From an uncultured Anaerolineales bacterium (GTDB lineage Bacteria; Chloroflexota; Anaerolineae; Anaerolineales; Villigracilaceae): a DNA stretch of 50,423 bases. Within the stretch, counting starts at the first letter, position 1. Each line of letters begins with the position of its first letter. The notes below the pieces were generated by a model, which saw only the letters and a list, made by a program, of their open reading frames with translations, was not told the origin of the DNA and did no database searches. The stretch is from assembly GCA_903873975.1 (NCBI GenBank), contig CAIQQN010000100.1, positions 1 through 50,423 of the forward strand, written 5' to 3'. Below are positions 45,659-50,423 of the stretch, one piece after another. A program made the position numbers and the translations under genes.

Positions 45659-46939
45659 TTACATCAACACGGCTTCCACCAACTCCCCCGCGCTGAGTCC
45701 GGTCGCCTCCGGAGAAATGCGCACCATTCCATCCGCGGCGGCTAGAGAAAATATCAAGTTGCTTTTTCCAAAAATCGGTTCTGCTAGATAACGTGCCTCC
45801 CCATTTCCCATTTCCCATTTACCATTTACCAAAAGCTTCACCGCCACCCAGTCCTCGCGGCCCGCTTGCGATGGGATGTTCACCGTCAGTTTTGCCAATA
45901 CTGATGGTCCCAGGGGCGCCACTTTCCGCCCCAGCAGTTTCTCAATCACCGGCACAACGAACAGTCCTGCAATCACCAGCGCACTGACCGGGTTGCCCGG
46001 TAGTCCAATTACGGCCTTTCCGTCGCATATGGCCAGGATGGTGGGTTTACCCGGACGCACATTGACGCCGTGTACCAGCACTCCCGGCGCACCAAGCGAA
46101 GCAATCGCTTCAGCGGTTGTATCGCGTGCACTGGCTGATGATCCGGCGGTGATGACTACCGCATCACACTCGGTTAATGCTCGCGCTGCAGTTGCCTTCA
46201 TTGCCCACAGACTGTCAGGGATGATGCCATAAAGGACCGGCTCCCCGCCTTTCCCTTCGACCAGCGCAGCCAATGAATAAGAATTGACATCGCGTACCTG
46301 TCCCAGGCACGGCTTCTTTTCGGGTGATACCACTTCATCGCCGGAAGAGATGATCCCGATTCTTGGTTTAATGGCTACGCGCAACTCAACGATTCCAAGC
46401 GCCATGCACCCTCCTATTTCCGCCGGGCGGAGCCGAACTCCTCCTTCCATAACAACCTGGTCCGCGGTCACATCCTCGCCTACGAGGATGACATTCTCCC
46501 CCTCCGCAACGGAACGCGAAATTTCAATTTCCGCAAGGGCGGGTATCTGCTCACCCTTACGGGTGGTTTGGGTGTATTCAAGAATCATGACTGCGTCTGC
46601 CCCCTCCGGAAGCATCCCGCCGGTGTGGATGAGAGCACACGCGCCGGGTGCTAGTGCAAAAGGTGGGGCGCCACCCATTGGGACTTCCCCGAGAAGGGTT
46701 AGGTAACCGGGCAGCGAATCTGACACCCCAAATGTATCCCGTGCACAAACCGCATACCCATCCATAGTGGAGCGTGGAAACTCTGGCATCGGGTGCGGCG
46801 CACGCACATCCGCAGCAAGTATGCGACCCAGAGCGTTGGCTGTACCAATCGTCTCGGAAGCAGGTTCCCGGTCCGGCAAAGCGTGCAGGAGCATTTGCAG
46901 GGCTTCGGTGGGAAGCGAAAGTCGCAGGAATTCAGGCAT
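45659..46939 (-). CDS. moeA: Molybdopterin molybdotransferase MoeA (second copy)
   Basis: The 426-residue protein has all the MoeA domains: FPRSTMDGYAVCARDT, GEVPMGGAPP, SSGDEVVSPEK, VVITAGSSASARDTT and VIGLPGNPVSALV. It would insert molybdenum into the cofactor. Near residues 370-380 the sequence VNGKWEMGNGEAR is encoded by 7-nt tandem repeats and interrupts the C-terminal domain region. The gene starts three bases after the UbiA-like gene. Why two MoeA proteins are kept is not clear; in some organisms they serve molybdenum and tungsten. Confidence 0.94.
   Translation of the reverse strand: MPEFLRLSLPTEALQMLLHALPDREPASETIGTANALGRILAADVRAPHPMPEFPRSTMDGYAVCARDTFGVSDSLPGYLTLLGEVPMGGAPPFALAPGACALIHTGGMLPEGADAVMILEYTQTTRKGEQIPALAEIEISRSVAEGENVILVGEDVTADQVVMEGGVRLRPAEIGGCMALGIVELRVAIKPRIGIISSGDEVVSPEKKPCLGQVRDVNSYSLAALVEGKGGEPVLYGIIPDSLWAMKATAARALTECDAVVITAGSSASARDTTAEAIASLGAPGVLVHGVNVRPGKPTILAICDGKAVIGLPGNPVSALVIAGLFVVPVIEKLLGRKVAPLGPSVLAKLTVNIPSQAGREDWVAVKLLVNGKWEMGNGEARYLAEPIFGKSNLIFSLAAADGMVRISPEATGLSAGELVEAVLM
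45800..45831 (+). repeat. Heptanucleotide tandem repeat in moeA
   Basis: Three CCCATTT units and one ACCATTT (45800-45827), then ACCA. Seven is not a multiple of three, so gain or loss of one unit would shift the moeA reading frame and remove the C-terminal domain. Confidence 0.75.
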
Positions 46940-46942
46940 GGA

Positions 46943-47818
46943 TCAACGGATCCAAAAGGTCAACGCAAGCAGGTAAGCTGTCAAGCCAAAGGTAGCGCTG
47001 GCAAGAGCCGTCAGGAAGTTCCAGAGCGTACGTCCGCCGTTGGAAATGTTTTGGAGCCAAATTATTTGTATCGCAGCGAAAGGCAGTGCCAGGAAAACCG
47101 GCCAGACCAGTCCCCAGGGGTATTCCAGGAAAGGCGCAGCCGCAAAGAGCAGGAAGGCTGCCAGAACCAGAAAATGATGGATTGGAATGGCGCGCTGCCA
47201 GGTAAGGCGGGTAAGCAGGGTATGGCGTCCAAGTTTCTGGTCGGTGGCAAAGGTTGGGAAGTTGCATATCAGCAAATACGCCAAGGCCAGCAGTGTGAGC
47301 GGGAAAGTAGCCAGAGACAACAATCGATGGAGTTGACCATATTGGAGCAGGAACGCCAGCGCCGGGAGCAGCGTACCCAGGGTGATTGCCAGAACCAGCT
47401 CACCGTAGCCGGCTTCCGACAAGCGCAAGGGCGGGACAGCGTAGGCTAGCAGGAAAAGAAATGCCAACACGAGTAAAATGCATGCAGAAAGGTTAAGCGA
47501 ATGAGTCAGTATCAGGGTCAAAATGGCTACAGTAGAAAATGTCAGAGAAGCATAGGAGACCTGCAGGAGTGTCACCCGGAAGTGTTCACGTTGACGAGGC
47601 GTTTCCTCCTGCGCCAGCGGCATCAGCGGTAGGCGGAAATACTCGGTGAAAAAGGAAGCTGCACCCAGCAATGCCAGGACAGCCAGCATCCCCAGACCAA
47701 AGGACGCGGCGTGGACCGGCTGTCCAAGGTATTGGGCGATGCCCGCGCCGAGTGTGAAGGTCATGGCAGCGAGGAGCAGGTGAATGGGACGGGAGAGTTT
47801 CAGGAGTGATTTGAACAT
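46943..47818 (-). CDS. UbiA/MenA-like membrane prenyltransferase, divergent
   Basis: The 291-residue protein has eight or so transmembrane helices and the general layout of UbiA prenyltransferases (KLSRPIHLLLAAMTFTLG at the start, similar to the RP-x-L/F beginning). The first Asp-rich motif NDxxDxxxD, expected around residues 55-65, is replaced by SFFTEYFRLPL; the second region is only partly kept (FATDQKLGRHTLLTRL). It may have lost or changed its catalytic activity. The gene sits between the SDR and moeA genes in a tight run. Confidence 0.72.
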   Translation of the reverse strand: MFKSLLKLSRPIHLLLAAMTFTLGAGIAQYLGQPVHAASFGLGMLAVLALLGAASFFTEYFRLPLMPLAQEETPRQREHFRVTLLQVSYASLTFSTVAILTLILTHSLNLSACILLVLAFLFLLAYAVPPLRLSEAGYGELVLAITLGTLLPALAFLLQYGQLHRLLSLATFPLTLLALAYLLICNFPTFATDQKLGRHTLLTRLTWQRAIPIHHFLVLAAFLLFAAAPFLEYPWGLVWPVFLALPFAAIQIIWLQNISNGGRTLWNFLTALASATFGLTAYLLALTFWIR

Positions 47819-47862
47819 TCAATCACCACAACGGATCAGATTTTTGTCTGCTAGGAAGAAAC

Positions 47863-48585
47863 TTAAATCAGAGAGTATCCGCCATCCACTACGATCGTCT
47901 GTCCGGTGATAGAGTGGTTATCGAGCAGGAATGTGAGAGCAGAAGCGACTTCATCCAGCGAGGCAGGACGCTTGAGCGGCAGCCGTTCCAGAAGTTTTTC
48001 CCATTCTTCCGGTGTAACACCCTCCGAGGGCAGCACCAGGCCCGGCGCGATGGCGTTGACACGAATGCACGGTGCGTAAGCCTTCGCAAGGCAGCGTGTC
48101 AATGTCTCCAGTGATGATTTGCTGACCGCATAGGCCGGATAACCCGTCCAGAGTTTGTGCGCGCCCACATCCGTGATATTGACAATGAGTCCGCCTTCCA
48201 TCATCCGTTTTGCGGCTTGCTGCGCCAAAAGAATCGGGACTCGCAGGTTAAGCGCAAAGGTGGCATCCCAATCCGCCGCAGAAATGTAACGAATATCGTT
48301 CCTCTGCATGACAGAAGCGGAATTCACCAGAACATTAAGGTGATGAGGAAGAGAATCGAGAGTCGATATGAAAGAAAGGAGGTTGGCGTTGTCTGTCAGG
48401 TCGGCTTGGGCCAGATAGGCTGGCACACCGAGAGCGCTAATTTCATCCGCTGTGGCGGACGCTTCTTCAGTAGCATGGTAATAGTGCAGGAGAATGGCAT
48501 AGCCGCGTCGCGCCAAGGCTAAGGCAAAAGTTTTACCGAGTCGGTGGGCAGCACCGGTGACTATGGCGAGAGGCTGTCGGTCCAT
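47863..48585 (-). CDS. Short-chain dehydrogenase/reductase (pteridine reductase-like)
   Basis: The 240-residue SDR has the NAD(P) motif TGAAHRLGK, the NSAS segment in place of NNAG, and the catalytic YAVSK motif. The R/H-rich TGAAHRLGK and HYYHATEEA resemble pteridine reductases (FolM/PTR1), which are NADPH-dependent; a 3-oxoacyl-ACP reductase-like activity is possible. It begins the SDR-UbiA-moeA run on the minus strand. A TAAAAC sequence ends six bases before the ATG, a weaker version of the leaderless pattern. Confidence 0.85.
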   Translation of the reverse strand: MDRQPLAIVTGAAHRLGKTFALALARRGYAILLHYYHATEEASATADEISALGVPAYLAQADLTDNANLLSFISTLDSLPHHLNVLVNSASVMQRNDIRYISAADWDATFALNLRVPILLAQQAAKRMMEGGLIVNITDVGAHKLWTGYPAYAVSKSSLETLTRCLAKAYAPCIRVNAIAPGLVLPSEGVTPEEWEKLLERLPLKRPASLDEVASALTFLLDNHSITGQTIVVDGGYSLI

Positions 48586-48599
48586 GCATATGTTTTACC

Positions 48600-48639
48600 A
48601 CAAAAATAAAAGTAGGGGCAACCGGACAGTCGCCCCTAC
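48600..48639 (-). terminator. GTAGGGGC-type terminator after proline dehydrogenase
   Basis: On the minus strand GTAGGGGC and GCCCCTAC (8 bp) with extra inner pairs are followed by TTTTATTTTTG. This is the clearest terminator among the three GTAGGGGC-type hairpins. Confidence 0.82.
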
Positions 48640-48656
48640 AGGGTGTAATTAGGCAA

Positions 48657-49616
48657 TTATCTCCTGAAGAAATTCGAAATAAAGAACCATACGTTGGCTG
48701 GCCGTTCTGCCAGGCGGCGCATGAAGTATGGGTACCAGTGCGTGCCATACGGGACGTAAATCCGCACCGGGTAATCTTCCTTGACATAATACTCCTGCAA
48801 GTCGCGCCGGATACCAAATAGCATCTGGAACTCAATAGCCCGTTTTGGCAGGCCAACTTTTTCAGCATAAGTCCTGGCAAAGTCAAGGCGCTTTGGGTCG
48901 TGTGAACCGATGGCTGGGATGGGCGGGATGTGCCCGTCAGCGCTCAGGGTTGGGGAACCGGCTGCCTTGGCGGCATCAATCATGATCTGGGTCAGCAGGT
49001 CAAAATTGGCATCCACATCCGCCTTCTTTGGAAAGGCCAATTCGGGCGGTTCTTTATAAGCGCCCTTGACCAGGCGAAAGCACGCTCCCGCCTCGAGCAG
49101 CTGGCGCGTATCCTTCTCAGTGCGATAAAGATACGATTGGACCACCACCCCGGTATTCTGGAAGCCTTTGTCACGTATCTCCCGGTACATACGCAGGGTC
49201 TGATCCGTATAGGGTGTATCTTCCATGTCAATGCGGACGAAGTTCTTATACTCCCTGGCGCGGGTGAGAATTCGCACCAGGTTTTGCGCGCACAGGCTCT
49301 CATCGAGGGCTAAGCCGATCTGTGTTAACTTGACTGAGACATTGGCGCGCACGTCGCTGGCATTAATCTGGTCCAGCAATTCGATGATATCGTCAGCCGC
49401 CTTAATGGCTTCTGCGCGCGTCGAGGTGCTTTCTCCCAGGTGGTCCAGCGTGGCATTGCTCCCTTTTACATTGATTTCACGAACTGTGTTGATTGCATCT
49501 CCGATTGTGTTCCCCGCTATGAACCGGCTGGCTGCCCGCCAGGCAAATTTCCAGCCAATGACCAACCTCTGCAACCAGGAAGCCTTGGAAAGGTAGATAA
49601 AAAAAGATCGGAGCAT
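48657..49616 (-). CDS. Proline dehydrogenase
   Basis: The 319-residue FAD enzyme oxidises proline to pyrroline-5-carboxylate. The barrel motifs VSVKLTQIGLALDE, VRIDMEDTPYTDQT, VVQSYLYRTEKD, CFRLVKGAYKEP and EFQMLFGIRRD are typical of monofunctional ProDH of PutA type. The N-terminus is short and hydrophobic in part, suitable for membrane association. GAGG precedes the start. No pyrroline-5-carboxylate dehydrogenase lies next to it. Confidence 0.93.
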   Translation of the reverse strand: MLRSFFIYLSKASWLQRLVIGWKFAWRAASRFIAGNTIGDAINTVREINVKGSNATLDHLGESTSTRAEAIKAADDIIELLDQINASDVRANVSVKLTQIGLALDESLCAQNLVRILTRAREYKNFVRIDMEDTPYTDQTLRMYREIRDKGFQNTGVVVQSYLYRTEKDTRQLLEAGACFRLVKGAYKEPPELAFPKKADVDANFDLLTQIMIDAAKAAGSPTLSADGHIPPIPAIGSHDPKRLDFARTYAEKVGLPKRAIEFQMLFGIRRDLQEYYVKEDYPVRIYVPYGTHWYPYFMRRLAERPANVWFFISNFFRR

Positions 49617-49656
49617 GGTTATCCTCGATTGTGGATTTTTGAACTATTAAGTTACG

Positions 49657-49662
49657 ATTGTA
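49657..49662 (-). promoter_or_regulatory. -10 box of the proline dehydrogenase gene
   Basis: Minus-strand TACAAT with GTGC before it. It is a candidate only, leaving a leader of about 35 nt. Confidence 0.35.
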
Positions 49663-49687
49663 GCACAACTGCCCATAACGAGTGTGT

Positions 49688-49693
49688 TATACT
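49688..49693 (+). promoter_or_regulatory. -10 box of the last gene
   Basis: TATACT with no clear -35 box, 54 bases before the GTG start, which has a GGAGGT ribosome site. Confidence 0.35.
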
Positions 49694-49746
49694 TTTTACC
49701 CGTCATGCATGATGAATATCACTAATTTGATTTTCTTGGAGGTATT

Positions 49747-50423
49747 GTGAGATTACGCGGTTCTTCCCTTTACCTGCGGGGAGTCTCCCTTGTTTTCATC
49801 CTCCTGATGGCTGTTGTGACAGTCATCCAGGTTGTGCAATACAGCGTTTCACGCGCGAATTACCCGCCCGATATGACCATCGGTAACGTTCCCGTCGGCG
49901 GGCTGGACCCTCAATCTGCCGCCCAAAGACTGTTGCAGGTCTATTCCCTGCCTGTCGAAATACATTACGGCAATGCAGTAATTGACTTGGATCCCGGTCT
50001 GATTGGTTTTCAACTGGATACCGAGAGCATGCTGGCCGCCGCCGACTTGCAGCGCACCGGAGCTTCCTTCTGGGGCGGATTCTGGGACTACTTGTGGAAC
50101 CGCCGTTCCCCCGCCCGGCAAATTCCGCTGGTATTATCTTATTCAGAAGCCCGCCTGCGCGCATACCTCCAAGGCGAAATTTCCGCCCGCTATGACCAGC
50201 CTCCTACACCTGCCCAGCCAATCCCAGGTACGGCCAATTTCACTCCAGGTACACCCGGCCAAACCATGGACATAGCCCGCGCCGTTGCACTGATAGAGAG
50301 CGCCCTGCAATCTCCGAACTCGCGTACGGTCATACTCACCTTACAGAGTACCACTGCGAGCCGCCCGTCCCTTGAAACACTGCAAATCCTGCTCAAACAA
50401 CTGATCGACCAGAGCAGCTTCGG
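49747..50423 (+). CDS. Envelope protein with peptidoglycan-binding-type domain (3' truncated)
   Basis: The reading frame opens with GTG 49747, preceded by GGAGGT, and runs 225 codons to the window edge without a stop. One transmembrane helix (VSLVFILLMAVVTVIQVV) precedes an extracytoplasmic part. The segment PPDMTIGNVPVGGLDPQSAA matches the start of the PG_binding_4 (PF12229-like) domain that precedes VanW, L,D-transpeptidase or beta-lactamase-like domains. The catalytic part lies beyond the window. Probably a cell-wall enzyme. Confidence 0.8.
   Translation, partial: MRLRGSSLYLRGVSLVFILLMAVVTVIQVVQYSVSRANYPPDMTIGNVPVGGLDPQSAAQRLLQVYSLPVEIHYGNAVIDLDPGLIGFQLDTESMLAAADLQRTGASFWGGFWDYLWNRRSPARQIPLVLSYSEARLRAYLQGEISARYDQPPTPAQPIPGTANFTPGTPGQTMDIARAVALIESALQSPNSRTVILTLQSTTASRPSLETLQILLKQLIDQSSF

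Noticed and set aside
46094-46120. GCGAAGCAATCGCTTC sequence in the second moeA resembling the palindromic element
   Set aside because: It encodes normal conserved MoeA residues (AEAIASLG), and there are no flanking arms.
46793-47449. 218-residue plus-strand reading frame across moeA and the UbiA-like gene
   Set aside because: Glutamine/arginine-rich shadow of two real genes on the other strand.
1-50423. tRNA, rRNA, CRISPR, insertion sequence or prophage
   Set aside because: Read through all intergenic stretches; no cloverleaf, direct repeat-spacer array, transposase or integrase was seen.

Overview
The window looks like a chromosomal segment of an anaerobic member of the Chloroflexota, probably class Anaerolineae. 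This placement is inferred from gene content and style only: threonine/proline-rich lipoproteins with TolB-like, M23, CAP/LysM and NBR1-type domains, a membrane pyrophosphatase, a two-gene 2-oxoacid:ferredoxin oxidoreductase, a short primary sigma factor, and many start codons placed 6-7 nt after a TATAAT-like box. No rRNA, tRNA, CRISPR array, phage or transposase gene was recognised. Coding density is high and the only stretch above 300 bases without a gene is about 33,199-33,667.

Layout. (1) 1-8,250, + strand: end of a NuoI-like ferredoxin subunit, a small CxxC protein, an Mrp/ApbC ATPase, a RicT-like PSP1 protein, a PIG-L deacetylase, an M20 amidohydrolase, the 2-oxoacid:ferredoxin oxidoreductase pair and ArfB. 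(2) 8,299-14,499, - strand: pyruvate kinase, acetyl-CoA hydrolase/transferase with alanine dehydrogenase, and ornithine aminotransferase with ornithine carbamoyltransferase. (3) 14,606-19,239, - strand: moaC-moaD-moaE-threonine synthase-MoxR ATPase-DUF58, closely packed and probably one transcript. (4) 19,299-26,061, + strand: an envelope block (hypothetical protein, TolB-like lipoprotein, M23 lipoprotein, NBR1-type lipoprotein, CAP/LysM protein) interrupted by recA and a GNAT gene. (5) 26,115-33,198: phosphoglycerate mutase and a sugar-type ABC ATPase (-), mutS (+), H+-translocating pyrophosphatase (-). (6) 33,668-40,554, + strand: a GldA/F/G-like ABC system with a DUF4340 protein, the primary sigma factor and a polytopic membrane protein. 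(7) 40,630-46,939: Bcp peroxiredoxin, a MoeA-substrate-binding-domain fusion, a divergent PadR-modA-modB operon and a second MoeA. (8) 46,943-50,423: a UbiA-like membrane protein, a short-chain reductase, proline dehydrogenase and the start of a peptidoglycan-binding-type envelope protein.

The genes fit an organism that ferments amino acids and peptides: M20 deacylation, proline dehydrogenase, ornithine aminotransferase and carbamoyltransferase, alanine dehydrogenase, ferredoxin-linked 2-oxoacid oxidation, CoA transfer and pyrophosphate-driven ion pumping. Molybdenum cofactor synthesis and molybdate uptake are also prominent (moaCDE, two moeA, modAB), although no modC lies beside modAB.

No wholly new multi-gene system was found. 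The strongest unusual signals are: (a) eight start codons lying 6-7 nt after a TATAAT/TAAAAT box, which suggests widespread leaderless transcripts; (b) a palindromic repeat of about 83 bp inserted in frame in the moeA-PBP fusion gene; (c) a 7-nt tandem repeat inside the second moeA; (d) a palindrome running into the padR start codon; (e) an Mrp protein without the usual CxxC cysteines; and (f) repeated GTAGGGGC hairpins at gene ends.
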